Notes: a model not told the origin generated them from the letters alone. Shown: positions 23,350 through 35,159, counted from the stretch's first letter. The stretch: DNA of 64,000 bases from Atopsyche davidsoni (GCA_022113835.1 JAILWY010000009.1:5493501-5557500); one strand, 5' to 3'. Numbers and translations are program-made.

Positions 23350-23640
23350 GCAAAATTGGCAACGGACCGCGGCAGTGCTCTCGGGGCTTACATTGTGTGT
23401 ATTTTCGGCCACTAAGAGGTATCCATCGCAGAGAGTGGGTTGGGGGTTGGGGGTTGGGGGTTGGGGAGGAGGGGTGGGATCCGTCAGTCCGGTCACGTGA
23501 CGGGCTCGGGGAGGGAGACGACAAATTAATGGCTCTCTCGCTCGGATTTTTGCCGCCAATCTTCCGCAGTTTCGGTGCGAATCGCGGCCGACGGACCGAC
23601 ACGAGGGCCGAATCCCTAATTCTCGGTGGGGGTTTCATTT
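23350..23640. promoter_or_regulatory. CpG-rich island with E-box palindrome and G-tract
   Basis: One of the most GC-rich blocks of the window. It contains GTCACGTGAC (23492-23501), the extended palindromic E-box bound by USF/MITF/Max-type factors, and a G-rich tract at 23437-23478. All open frames here (both strands, several phases) look like the result of high GC. It could be a promoter or enhancer, but no TATA box or clear initiator was seen. Confidence 0.35.
23437..23478 (+). repeat. G-quadruplex-prone G-tract array
   Basis: GGGTT/GGGGGTT units repeat in tandem with at least six runs of three or more Gs separated by one to three bases. This satisfies the usual G3+N1-7 quadruplex rule on the plus strand. 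Confidence 0.8.
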
Positions 23641-24894
23641 TTTTTTTTTTCTTGTACCAAATGCAACCCAGGTGAATAGGTGAATCTATATTTTCAGGAG
23701 CAGAATGCGTGCTATGCGGGTCGCATTTGAATGGATATTATTTTTTTGGAAAAAATGCAGAAGAAATCCACTGTTATCGAAACCCATGTATCGCAACTTA
23801 AATTTGAATTAAAAACATCATAAAAAAAATATTTATTATAATAAAAGATTTCACGTAATCTCAGGCAGTGTATAATGAAAATACGTCCTTTTGTATTTAC
23901 TCAGACTACGCGGTTTAAAAATATTTTAAAAGCATATTTTCACTAACCCAAAGCATTAGAGTTATTCAAAAACCAATATGATAATGGCGGGATTAAGGCC
24001 GTAAAATGAATTAAGGGGAGAGAATCTGCCTCGAGTCGTTACTTAAGCCGGTGTCGCATATAAAATTACATTTCTATGATAAATTTTCGCCGTTTCCGCG
24101 TTATCTCTATATAGAGGAAATCAGTATTCCGCGTGACAGGATTCCCAAACTGAGAGCCGCGCACCCCCTCGCTGGCAGGATCTTCAATAAATATTCCTAT
24201 ATTATAGAATAAATAGAGAATGTATAAATATATATAATAGAGGGTTCAGGCGATGGTAACAATTACAAGGAACTAAAATAGCCTGAACTCCACGTCCTGT
24301 GAAGCCTCCGCCCACCCTCGCGACTTCAATATAATAACGCTGGAAATGAGCATTGCTCTAAGTATGGCAGGTTAATTTTAATCAAAACTTTTCCAGTTAC
24401 TCTCCGGTTATCGCGCGTAATTTGATAATCCTGTGAGCTTTTGTGTGCCATAATGACGTCACTGGCGTTAAAAGTGAACCATAAAAGCATTTTAAGGTAA
24501 CAAGGACTCTCAACAAACGAAAAGCTGCTCTCTATGTACTTTTGAAATGAGTTGATATCCGTGATTCTGGTATGTTGTTTGTTGAGTTGAGGTGTCAATG
24601 GTACTTTTTTATTCATAAATATATGATGTACATAATTAATATATATTAATTATAAATGTGTTTTGCTCTTAGCAATGTATTACACATCAAACTTTTACGT
24701 TTTATATTAGCAAAATAATACTTTTGACTATAGACATAGTCGTGCACACTGTGTTTTCGATCTAATTACTGTCCTAGTTATTAAAGCAATACAATCAAGC
24801 TTTTATAAAGAAAATGGGTTGTATATAAATGCTGTTATTTTTTTCACAAGTTAATATTTGAATATACTATAGCCTATACAAGTAGAAGTATTTT

Positions 24895-25030
24895 ATCCTG
24901 AAGTTTCTTATGATTGGACAGCCTTCCGCTTGTGACGTGGCGTTTGTGAAAAATCCTTAGTTTTGGGTTATAAAGGCGCCACGCTCGGCAGGCCTGGCGA
25001 CGGCAGTGCGACAAAAACATCACAATAGTG
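24895..25030 (+). promoter_or_regulatory. candidate core promoter (CCAAT, CRE-like, TATA)
   Basis: In order on the plus strand: ATTGG (inverted CCAAT, 24913-24917), TGACGTGG (CRE-like, 24933-24940) and TATAAAG (24969-24975), then GC-rich GGCGCC. GCAGTG lies about 35 bp downstream of the TATA word, where an initiator would be expected. The spacing is typical of a TATA promoter. It is antisense to the syntrophin gene, so it would drive a nested or antisense transcript. No coding exon follows that I can recognise. Confidence 0.35.
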
Positions 25031-25629
25031 TACTGCTGTATGGACTGTGTTATGTTTCAGGTTTTTATATAACTTAGCCAAAAAAGTGAGGAGGGTCCTG
25101 TTTAAAGTTTTTTCTCGTAATAAATTGCTTGGACTCGCCGCTGCGCGTTAGAGAGGCTCACCGTCCAATCGTACTTTGGGTACTCCTAACGTCGATTAAT
25201 GTTATCTAATGTATTATTTAACAGTTGCTAGACTGAAAAAGTACCTTAACGGATATTAAAAAAATGTAGCTTGCTGTAGTTATTTACCTAAAGAAGACAC
25301 AGTAGCAATGTATTACATATATATTTTTTTGATTAAAAATTAGCTTAAAAATCAAAGACATACTCAAGTCAATAAATTGAAAATAAAAAACAACGTTTAA
25401 GTTTAGAGTAAAAAATATATACGCTTAGTTTACTAGAGCACAACGTCGCAGGGGATTAATGTTGATACGATAAACACACACACGACACGACACCTCCGAA
25501 CAACCAAATTAATATCCTCAATTTGGCTCATATCTAAATGCGCTCAGTTTCACACAAGTCGAGTATTATTCCGAAGTGGATTTGCCGGTTTTGTACAAGT
25601 TTATATCAGCTTCTCTTCCATACATAATT

Positions 25630-25800
25630 AGTGTTGGTACTTTGAGGAGCTCCGCGGGCGTTTATTCAGAGATACTGATCCCCTCTTCAGGACTGCTCCC
25701 GAGGCTGCCCGGAGACGGCAGGGAATTCTGCGCTGAAATTCCACGCCTTTGTTGAGTGCCCCCGTGCATGTATGGTGAAATTTGATAGCGGCTTTTCCGC
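25630..25800. promoter_or_regulatory. GC-rich island
   Basis: Block from GAGGAGCTCCGCGGGCG to CGGCTTTTCCGC with raised GC. No specific binding site or gene was recognised. Confidence 0.22.
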
Positions 25801-26248
25801 TAATGGCGAGAAATGTAGCTGATGAGTGTATTGGATATTGGTGGATAGAAATATATTGACCCTCGTGCCGTGGAGGGGCGTAAAATTTTGGGTATCTAAT
25901 GAAAACAGCTAAGAGTCTATATATGAATTAAATATTTAAGCAATGGATGAAAATTTCAACAAGAAATCTTAATTATGGTGTAATTATCTTAAGAAGCAAA
26001 AAATGAAATATTTGAGTTACTTTCATATATTATGTTAATTTTTAACAAATTATAAGATTTTGGTATCCATTTCGTACTAATTCGACACAAATAATACGAT
26101 TTCAGATGTGAACGAAAAGACACCCTGTGAAACAGTCTGTGTTTCAGCTGCAAAACTAATATTTTTTTAATCAAATATTTTATAATTCTATGTTAATTAT
26201 CCATATGTGTTATTTGTATTCACAATGCAAACCATCATTTTTAGATTG

Positions 26249-26280
26249 CCAATCACGCATTAAATACAATGCGTGATTGG
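26249..26280. repeat. perfect 13-bp inverted repeat (hairpin)
   Basis: CCAATCACGCATT (26249-26261) and its exact reverse complement (26268-26280) are separated by AAATAC. It is followed after 23 bp by a second, longer palindrome. Confidence 0.9.
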
Positions 26281-26303
26281 TATACAATGTATATTGTATT
26301 GTA

Positions 26304-26346
26304 TTTATGTATAATGTATGTATACTATACATACATCATACATAAA
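26304..26346. repeat. 21-bp-arm palindrome with one-base centre
   Basis: The arms 26304-26324 and 26326-26346 are reverse complements with a single mismatch around C26325. This could extrude a cruciform or form a 43-nt hairpin RNA. It is AT-rich apart from scattered G/C. Confidence 0.88.
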
Positions 26347-26799
26347 TCACAAAATCTTTTTGATTATCCATACAACTAACAGGAAACTATTTAATAGTAT
26401 CTATTTATTGAAAACTAGTAAGGTTAAGTAAAACTGTTGGGTAAAAAAGAAAGGTAAAAAAAAGTAAGAAGTGTAATTCATAGTAAAAGAGAAAAATTTA
26501 AAAAAAAATGTTTTTAAATATTTGACTAAACATTGAAAAAAATATTGTACGAAGCAACACATTTTAAGCATATTTTTAGTGAAAGTCACAAAAACAAAAT
26601 ATAACTTTAATTCTTATACATTTCACAAAACTGAATTCTTAGATACAAACTGCACGTCAAGTATTTTTCAGCTTTTATATTTTAAAAATTATAACCCCTC
26701 AGTTATCAGATAACTAATGCATGTAATTGTAAATAAGCGATGTTCAGTAATTAAAACGTTGTTTATTAGATACTAAAATTTAATAACCTATGATAAAGT

Positions 26800-27195
26800 T
26801 CCGCGAGTTAATAATAGATATTTACGAGTGTGCCAGTAATCGCCGTTTAGAGTGTAGAAGACCACGCTCAAAAGTAAACGGCCTGAAGAAAATTTTACGA
26901 CGCCGTAGCGGACTCTTACACGCAACCTGTTGCCTGAACAAGGCGGCATTACGAGACAGGTGTTATGGACTTTATATAAAACTTTATCTCCACAATAGCG
27001 ACTCGGCGTGTGAAAGCAATAAATGGAACTGAAAGAGGCAGCCCCGCGTGTCATCGCGAGCGTTCACTCACGTACAGCCTTTGGATCACAATCGGACCGT
27101 AAACTGAAATTCCACGACTACTGCCCCATAAACGACTGCCGCCCAGGAAGTGAGCTCGGTGTGGTGTCTGCAGAAACAAGTGGTAAAGTTTTATA
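26800..27195. promoter_or_regulatory. GC-rich island, possible regulatory block
   Basis: Long GC-elevated block with open frames on both strands (26790-27032 and 27023-27205 plus, 26788-27054 minus) but no recognisable domain. It includes a GATA-type word (TTATCT near 26985), a TATATAAA word and CCCATAAAC, a Cdx/posterior-Hox-like word. Enhancer function is inference. Confidence 0.28.
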
Positions 27196-27300
27196 CTTAA
27201 AATAGCGCAAGAGCGTATTCTTCAACGACATGCACGGAATTATATCATAAAGCTCCGTAAGTACGCTGAAATAAAGTGAAAAAACTTGATAGCTATAGAC

Positions 27301-28060
27301 AAGAGGCTCCCAAAGTGGTCAATATCAAAGGGGTCGATTTCGCCCTGCAAGGTCGAAAACAGCGAAAAATAAAATTGGGGGTTCATGAACTGTAAATGGG
27401 GGTCTACTAGAGTGGATCCCATTTAAGCAGGTCATCACCAAAATTTAGACATTTCGTAAATGTCATAATGCACCGAACACAGATTGTACCTATGTACTTT
27501 GTGATTAATCGAAGCCCTGAAGCGTAGAAGTTCGTGCCAAATGCTCGAGAAACGAGACTTTCGGCATTGTAAAACTATACCGTCGTACCTTTTTGGAGCT
27601 TATGATATAAGAAGACGAACCATTATGATCGTGCTGCCTTTTTTTAAAAATCATTTACAGGGGCTAATAAATTCGGATGGGCAGCGAGCTAATTGGTGCC
27701 GATGGGCGTAATAAAACAAATTGATTTGACAATATTCCGAGAAAATAAGGACACTGTACGGCTTAGGAACGTGGGAACTTTGGCGATCGAGGACAGACAG
27801 AACCTTCCAAGGGAGACAGTTTTAAATCGAGAGCCATTCAAGCCCAGGCCGCGGAAGAGTAAGCATAATTTTTGACCCAGTTAGTTCTTTTGTGCTTGGT
27901 ATTTTTACAGTCAAGCCTATGAAAGTGAGTTGTTCTATATAAGATGTCAAAAATATATTTGAAGTTGATGAATTTGTAAAAATTTAATATTAGCAAGGCC
28001 GACGAAAAACTGGAAAACTCGACAAGGGGTTGACGGGACAAAATAGTTTGGGAAACTATG
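27301..28060. mobile_element. non-autonomous hAT element with perfect 8-bp target duplication
   Basis: CTATAGAC lies immediately outside both ends (27293-27300 and 28061-28068). The ends are AAGAGGCTCCCAAAG at the left and TTTGGGAAACTATG at the right, matching as an imperfect inverted repeat around TCCCAAA, the common hAT terminal form. The subterminal GGGGTCGATTTCG is also seen in many hAT ends. The interior of 760 bp has no recognisable transposase. It is a different subfamily from the Charlie-like element at 18.8 kb. Confidence 0.9.
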
Positions 28061-28068
28061 CTATAGAC

Positions 28069-29639
28069 TATAATAAATATTACGTGTTTTATAAAAAATT
28101 TTAACAACTCAATTGATTCCCTTTACCGGATATAAACAATTATTTTCAGCAACTACACAAGAAAAACATACACCCACAATAAACATATCCCTACTATTCT
28201 TTGTAAAAATATCAATCACTTGTTGATTTTTATTGGCACGAATAAAGCTTTCTATTGCGCATCATAAAAGAAAGAAAAAAACACAGTTAACATAAGCCCA
28301 TCAGACTTGGCATAAATTGGGAATAACTTTCCACATAATACCATAAAAGCTTTCAGATATTCATTGGCAATAATTTTAAATAAAACAAACATATTCAAGA
28401 TGAAAATGTTTATTTATGCGTCATTTTAATTTCATGGCATGAGTTAATATATCATGAATTTAAAATGGGTTTTTAGGAGGAGATATCTCGGGGCTGGTTT
28501 GAGAGTTTCCTTTATATTTGCTTTGTTTGGCTGCAAAGCACGGAAATAAAAAAAAAGATAACAGATTTGAGATTTTCAAACACGAGTGAAGGATCGGTCC
28601 TCCCGCCACGAGGAAACTTGTTAGGAATTTACGCGAGAAATCATTTCTATTTTATCTCTTATGGCCTGTTACGAGTTTTTTCATTGCCTTCAGCGGTTTG
28701 GATCGCGAGGCCGAATTTCTTCGGTGCTTTAAACATTTGTTTGAACATTTTTAACAAAAGAAGAACACTTACTCAGATTTTCGTACTAATGTGATGTTTG
28801 AAATGCTCAAAAGATTGCATATTTATTATATTACACCCCATTGACATTGAAAACATCTCAATGTAGTCGTTATATTGCCGATCTCATTTATTTTGCAACT
28901 ATTCTTTGAATAACAATAAAGCACACAACGCTAAATATAAAATAGTAGTTTTATTTTAAATATTTTGTATAGTGAACTACTAAATAGATAATTAGTTTGC
29001 AAATAAAATCATATGCTGTTAATGTAATAAACCAGTATAAATAATAAAATTTTGATGTATTGAGTACTCATTAAACTTTGTGATTTTCAACAGCTTGTTT
29101 ATAAAACATTACTAGCCTTCTTAGCAAAGAAAAATCCATGTGATATGTATTTTAATCTAACAAAAGATTTACTGTATCAATCAAAATGTACAAAATAAAA
29201 TATAAGTTTGATTAAATACAGCATGATCACTACTAACTATGTATAACCTTTAATCTAGCACTTGCAATGTATGTATACAAAGTCAATTGAAAAACAACTA
29301 ATTTCGTTATTAAATAGTTAAAATCGCTAATTCTAACTGACAAATGAGCAGTTGTGGTGAAAAATATTAAACTAACCAAACTTACTTTTGTTGAAGTTTA
29401 ATGTTATTTTTTTATATAAGGATTATGCGGTGCAAATAAGCAGATACTACCAATAACCTCTAACCTCTAAAAGTATGATAATTTAATCATCCAACAGCGA
29501 ATAGAAAACGGTTTATTTCTTCTAATTCATACGTGTATCCGCGTTAACTAAATGGCAAAAAACGTTACAGTCTAATTTCATCTCCATCCCCTTCAACATA
29601 AAACTACTAAAGCGATAAAAACACAGCTGTATAATAATT
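28069..29639. other. AT-rich stretch, no supported feature
   Basis: A mixed-composition patch at 28560-28720 has an open frame but no domain. No exon or repeat is supported. Confidence 0.4.
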
Positions 29640-29930
29640 TCACGACCCGAGAAAAAACTTCCCGCATCGCACTCCGCGTGCCAAGAAGGGGGAGGTCCGG
29701 GCCAGGGATGGAATTATTTAGGGGCGGTAAGGTCGCGGAAAGTCAAGCCGCGGAAAACTGCGAGAGGCGTCTCGAAAGCCCGCCGGAAAAACAATTTGCA
29801 AAACAAGATATTTCACTGTCGAGCTGGGCGGTTTTATTATGTACACGATATGATAAATGAACGCGTGGCGGGGCTCGCTGTTGACATGCTCAAAACACGG
29901 CTCGTTACGAGGCAGAAACACCTGCGCAAC
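29640..29930. promoter_or_regulatory. GC-rich island
   Basis: CpG-containing block, including CCGCATCGCACTCCGCGTGC and GCCGCGGAAAACTGCGAG, with open frames in both directions that match nothing known. Confidence 0.25.
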
Positions 29931-30023
29931 CGAGAAATGAAACTATGAAAATAGTCCGTGAATTCAAAAAGACATGTTCATAGACATTTTCTAGTAAAAC
30001 AATCATAACACCCAAGCTGTTAA

Positions 30024-30427
30024 GAGCCGTGATAGCAAATTCGAGTTTTTTGACCTTTTGCATGTACCTATTGCGCAAAATCTACTGCACCAATCAAAAA
30101 AAATTTAAATGCAGAAAGTTAGATACATCCTTTTTTCTACTATCTTTTTTTTATTTCTCATAATTTACTTTTGATATGATAAATGTGTTTTTCCGATTGA
30201 AGTTTCGGGATTGGAGTTTCGCGATGCTCTTGTCCCAAGAATCCTAAACATTTATGACTCTTTTTTTCAATTGAAATTAAAATATTAACTATAAACCCTC
30301 ATATTGGGATTAGTTTGAAAAGGATGTATCTAACTTTCTGCATTCAAATTTTTTTGATTGGTGCGGTCGATTTTTCGCAATAGGTACAAGAAAATGGTCA
30401 AAAAACTCGAATTTGTTATCACGGCTC
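30024..30427. mobile_element. foldback MITE with ~110-bp inverted repeats between TTAA sites
   Basis: The left arm (30024-30130) and right arm (30322-30427) are reverse complements at roughly 90% identity and share GAGCCGTGATA, AATTCGAGTTTTTTGACC and GCAGAAAGTTAGATACATCC. TTAA flanks both ends (30020-30023 and 30428-30431), the piggyBac-type target site, although the element does not start with the usual CCC. The loop of about 190 bp is AT-rich and non-coding. Transcribed, the arms would form a very long double-stranded stem. Confidence 0.93.
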
Positions 30428-30431
30428 TTAA

Positions 30432-33400
30432 AGTAAACCACTTTGCAAAAAGTTTCAAAATTGGTTCAAACGGTGATTCGATCCCTGCCAAATAAGCGCA
30501 ACTACACTTTTCACGCTCCCGGCGTGCTTTCACTATCTGTCGAGCTTTGCGAGCTCGGGAGCTTTAAGCGGAAAACAATCAAACTTTTAGGCTGTTCGGT
30601 GCTGAACAAGAGAAAGCAATTGCAGTTGAGGGAACAAAAAAACACCTGCCGGGCACTGCACTGCACTCCGCAATGCACACCCTATCAGACCACATCATTT
30701 TAGTACTTATTTAGATATGCGTGTAAAAAAGAGTCTGTCAATTTAATAATATGTTTAAAACATAGAATTAGATTGAATGATATAAACAAGATAACTTAAT
30801 TTGTCGTCAAAGCTGTTGAACAAAAAACCGACTGGGCTGTAACTTGAGCCACACCTATGGGTACGATAAATTTTAACTACTCGAAGCAACTGATTTTCGT
30901 CCATGTAAGATGTCTTGAAATACGTAAACTACGACTAAATGTAAAAAAACAACAAAAGAATACATTTTTGGTGCTACAAAGTAGTAATTTAATTAAAACA
31001 ACAAATATGAATAGCCAAATGGCTAGGACAGTTCAATCAATTTTGTTTGTGTACACTCGCTTTTTCGAGGTCTTTTTTTTAACATTATGGCAATTTACGT
31101 TTTTTTGTTTTATATAGAATATAACAAATCAATCGAGTCTGTCGTGGTTTATTCAACGTTGCCTCACTCCTATAATCACTTTCAACACAAAAAATTCCCT
31201 TATTACTTACTCGATATTATTTACTCGGTGAGATTGATATTGGACTTGAGCACTAAAAATGTTTAGTATAAAAATAAATGACTACTTCCTTTTTGATCCG
31301 TTTTGATTTTTTTTATTATCTTTACACTTGATGAATTAACGCGTTTATTTTTTAAGTAATAAAGAAGCTATTGACGATTAAAGAATAAATTTGAGTTAAA
31401 TATTGAGGAAAAATATTTACCAGGTAAGTTATGACAAGCGATAACAGACATAAGAAAAAACAAAAATATCTCAGAAGAATACGAAAATTGTAACATATAA
31501 TATAAATAACCAAGTTCTGAACAGATTTAATAATACTCAAATCTTACGAACATAATACCGTTAATTCTTACAATTTTACCGCATTATATTTCACGTTATC
31601 TTATTACGTTTCTTATTGTTCCGCATTATGCTGAGAGCTTCACATTATTATCCCTCCTTTGATACAAATATAATAATATTATCATTTGATTTGCTTTGAT
31701 TCTGAAACCTTATAAATAAATATTTATACACGTTTTTCTTTTCATTGAGGTATTTACAAGAATACATATTAAAACATTACAATTTCATTTGAAAGCGAAT
31801 CGTACATTTGCAAATTATACACACACCAAAATAAATATATATATATATGTTGACAAATTAAAAAATAAATTTTAGCTGGCTTTTTTTGTTATTTTATAGT
31901 ATGTATAGTTTAAACTATAAAAATATTCATGTTAATAATTAATCAATATTAAATCAACCCATTCTCGGGGAGTAAGTAAGCAGGAAGTCGCATTTTGTTT
32001 ACCCTGTATTGTACAAATGATAGAATAGATTAGGTTTGAACATGAAATTTTAAATTGAATTTCTGTCTGTTAGCTATGCACACAAACACAATTTTTTTAA
32101 ACTAGTTTTTACATATTGAGTAGAACATGGCCACTGAAAATGGATTCGTCCGCTTTATCCGGATTTAATTCAAATCATACAGTTTTTTTGTTGGGCCCCG
32201 CACACGCCACAGGGTAGTACGTTTGGATGACAAAAACAAAATAAAAAATCTCTTACAACAGAAAACGTACGAGAAATTGTCAGTTCGTGCTCGCAATATA
32301 AATATTTTTTTTATAAATAATACCAAAATGAGACGTTAACTTTTCGACGCGATTTGAAAGCAAAGTTCAATTTCTTTTTTAAAAATGTCAAAATTTCCAA
32401 TGCAGTTATAATCTTTACGGAAATTTTAAAATTTTATGCTATATGTTGATTGTATAAGATACAAAATATCTGCAGTATTCATTAAAATACAAAGGCTTTC
32501 TCGAAGAAAATAAAAAGAATCAATAGCGGATTGATAGATATCACATTGGTTGTCTAAAAATAAATTTATCAATATTCATTACTTAGAAAAGTACTTGGGT
32601 CATTCAACTTACTCACAAATACTATATACAAATAGTTTTACTGATAAAAATACTCGCATAACATTATATTATAAAATTAACCATTTTTAAAACTACATTA
32701 CTAATTGATAATATTTTTACTCAGAAATGCAACAAAAACTAAATACAATTTAAAATCAGTTTTTGAATAATAATAATAATTAAAGTTAAGCATTTATACT
32801 AAAATAGTTCCAGTGCTTCAGCATTATTAATCAGAGTTCTAGGTTTTTTTTAAATTGATTCTGTATGTAGATCATAATAAGTACAATCAAAATGCTTATT
32901 TTCTAATGCTACAGCTTTAAAATCGAAAATTAAATAAAACGTCTCTTGTATGTATATTTTTACCTCATTCAATTTAATTGTTTCCCTTTCGCTACTCGGG
33001 AATTTCCCACACGTGTTTTTAAAGAACAAGGAAGCGAGAATCCCCAAGGCTCATTTTTATCTGCCGCAAGTACATATTACGCAAAAGAAAATTCTCTGAC
33101 GTAATTATAGGCTTTGATTTATTTAGGCGTCAGGAAGCCTGTCTAGCTCGGGACGTGGAATATTTACACGTACAAAATATTCACCGCTTTCTGAACAACA
33201 GCTATTTAAAACAAAGATATGTGAGTGATATTAAATTATTCCGGCATATGGGCGGAAAATTTTTGGTAAAGGTTTAATGTTAATATTGATGGTATATTTA
33301 CGTACTTCAATTTGGTTTGGTGCTTCAGTGGCAAAGGAAATGTAAAGAAACTCGTAAAAACATAAATTCGATTCATGTCAATTATTAACTTGATATACAT

Positions 33401-34386
33401 GGTCTATTATTAATAAAAACACAACAACAAAAAAATGAATCGCTTGTGATTTTAACTTAATTTCTCCATATTTTTGTACAAAACAAGGTTTTTATTCTTA
33501 TTAAATTTATTGACGTATCTTGTTAGTCATTTTAATACATACATTGTAAATGGTACATTACCGGAAAAAACATTATAATTTACTGGAAAACATAAATGAT
33601 GACATTGAAGTTTATCGAAGGGCGAATTCTTATTGTATTCATAGATCAAAGATAACATCATTATAATCGCTTATTCGCATGCCAGACTAACCCTCAACCA
33701 TTAGGGGTGAATAAATATTGAATAATGTTGATAGTATCAATAATCTGCTACGCCTCGTACAAGGTTGTATTCTGACAGAAACTTTTAGAATGTAAATAGA
33801 TTTAAAAGAGCAGGTTATAATAATAATGTCAAACTGTCCAACTTCCGTTTTAGATTGACGACCATAGAATCAAAATAGCTGGACTATTTTTTTAGCAACG
33901 ATTATGTTTTCTTTGTTAAATATTATTTTATAAAATTTAACCTTGATCAATCATTAGTCAAATTTTGTTACCGTTGTAAATTTTCCAATCCGTAATTAAC
34001 AATTTATTTAAATTAAAACACAATTATTCCAATGTAACAAATCAGCCGTAATAATGAGATATAGCTACTAACAATTTGTAATTTAGTAAGACAATGAACC
34101 CTTTTTTTAATTTGTTCAGTTAATATTGAAATTCAAAAGATTTTTTCCCAGTGACATAAATTCACATTTCGACGAAATAATGGTTGTGAGCTTTGCAATC
34201 AAACAAAACAGGAAATTTATAGTACTTTTTGTAACATCACAACACAAAGAAATATATTATCAATTCTAGATTTCATGTTTATCACGCTTTGTTTTAAGGC
34301 TCCATTTAATTAATATGAAAAATAGATGTCTATTTTGTGGATTGAACGTCAATCGGGTGCGATTTAATTACCTTTACAGGCTTATA
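30432..34386. other. AT-rich stretch, little visible
   Basis: A GC-richer patch at 30470-30700 has an 86-codon open frame (30443-30703, plus) that I cannot assign. A strong donor-like word CCAG|GTAAGTT lies near 31430-31440 (plus) without an associated exon. The rest shows nothing supported. Confidence 0.4.
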
Positions 34387-34628
34387 TTACTTACTAATAT
34401 GATTAGGCATATTTTTTCACATATTGAAAATGATTCAAAGAAACTCTCAGAAAAATATCAGCGTGACTTGTGTAGGATTTGAACCTTCATCTTCAAGCTT
34501 ACATGGCCGGTGTACTGACCCTTGTACTAACGAGTCACCTCCGGCTTTCTTTTTTTAAATTTTTCTAAGAGTTTCTTTGAATCATTTTCAATATGTGAAA
34601 AAATATGCCTAATCATATAAGTAAGTAA
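34387..34628. mobile_element. well-preserved family C inverted-repeat element
   Basis: The arms 34387-34457 and 34558-34628 are inverted copies of about 70 bp sharing GATTAGGCATATTTTTTCAC, GAAAATGATTCAAAGAAACT and related words. The tRNA-like module at 34463-34538 lies asymmetrically between them on the minus strand. At 242 bp it is the cleanest single-module copy in the window. Confidence 0.88.
34463..34538 (-). repeat. tRNA-like module in the 34.4-kb element
   Basis: 76 nt, beginning GTGACTCG and ending CAAGTCAC on the minus strand, with GGTTCAAATCC as B-box/T-loop. The ends pair over about six bases. The anticodon-arm region is diverged (GTAAGCTTGAAG), so it is not a functional tRNA. Confidence 0.65.
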
Positions 34629-34938
34629 TATGAAAAATACAAATTTACAAAATATGCGATTTAAACTATCTGTTTGAAATAAATTATCCAAAAGTTTCAA
34701 ATCACCAAAACCTAGGGTCAACCACTCAAGCCATTGGCATTCAACCGGCCTGTATTTAATAACAACTGAAATAGACTTCCGAAAAGCTTTATAATTTGTA
34801 AATAATGCGAAGTAAGAAGGCCTCAGTCGGTGGGACCTTGGCCTTTGTGAGGACCCGGAGTGTGTAATTTATTACTCGGCGGTGTCAGGGCGGAGTGCCG
34901 CGAGTGCTCGAGCGAGGCCCTCCGCACGCAGGTCGATA

Positions 34939-35018
34939 GTGCCGGAGTGTCAGAGTGTCAGAGTGCCAGAGTGCCAGAGTGCCAGAGTGCCAGGGTGCCA
35001 GAGTGCCAGAGTGCCGGG
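34939..35018. repeat. 8-bp minisatellite, ten units
   Basis: Tandem GTGCCAGA units with few changes (first unit GTGCCGGA, two units GTGTCAGA, one GTGCCAGG, last GTGCCGGG). Because 8 is not a multiple of 3 and the unit lacks stops, several frames stay open across it. Those frames are not evidence of genes. Confidence 0.97.
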
Positions 35019-35159
35019 CGGGCAACGACTCATTGTACTCCAATCCGTTCGAAAACCTGTGTGGCCTCAAACGATCCCCAGAAAACTCAACAAAGACAGA
35101 AACGGTTAACCATGAAAAGGTTATTTTTCGAATGAACTTAGCGTAAACACACATCATGC

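Noticed and set aside
23336..23675. Overlapping open frames on both strands in the CpG-rich island
   Set aside because: Frames are open in several phases because of GC content; proline/arginine-rich or low-complexity translations without homology.
25818..25858. GCTGATGAGTGTATTGG...ATAGAAAT as hammerhead boxes
   Set aside because: Both boxes are present in order, but the intervening sequence cannot form stem II and there is no helix III.
31425..31445. Plus-strand CCAG|GTAAGTT, a consensus donor and possible ratchet point
   Set aside because: Preceded by purine/A-rich sequence, on the strand opposite the only known gene, and without an exon. Probably chance.
34860..35157. Several overlapping frames over the 8-bp minisatellite
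   Set aside because: All plus frames and one minus frame are open across a stop-free 8-bp unit; no domain.
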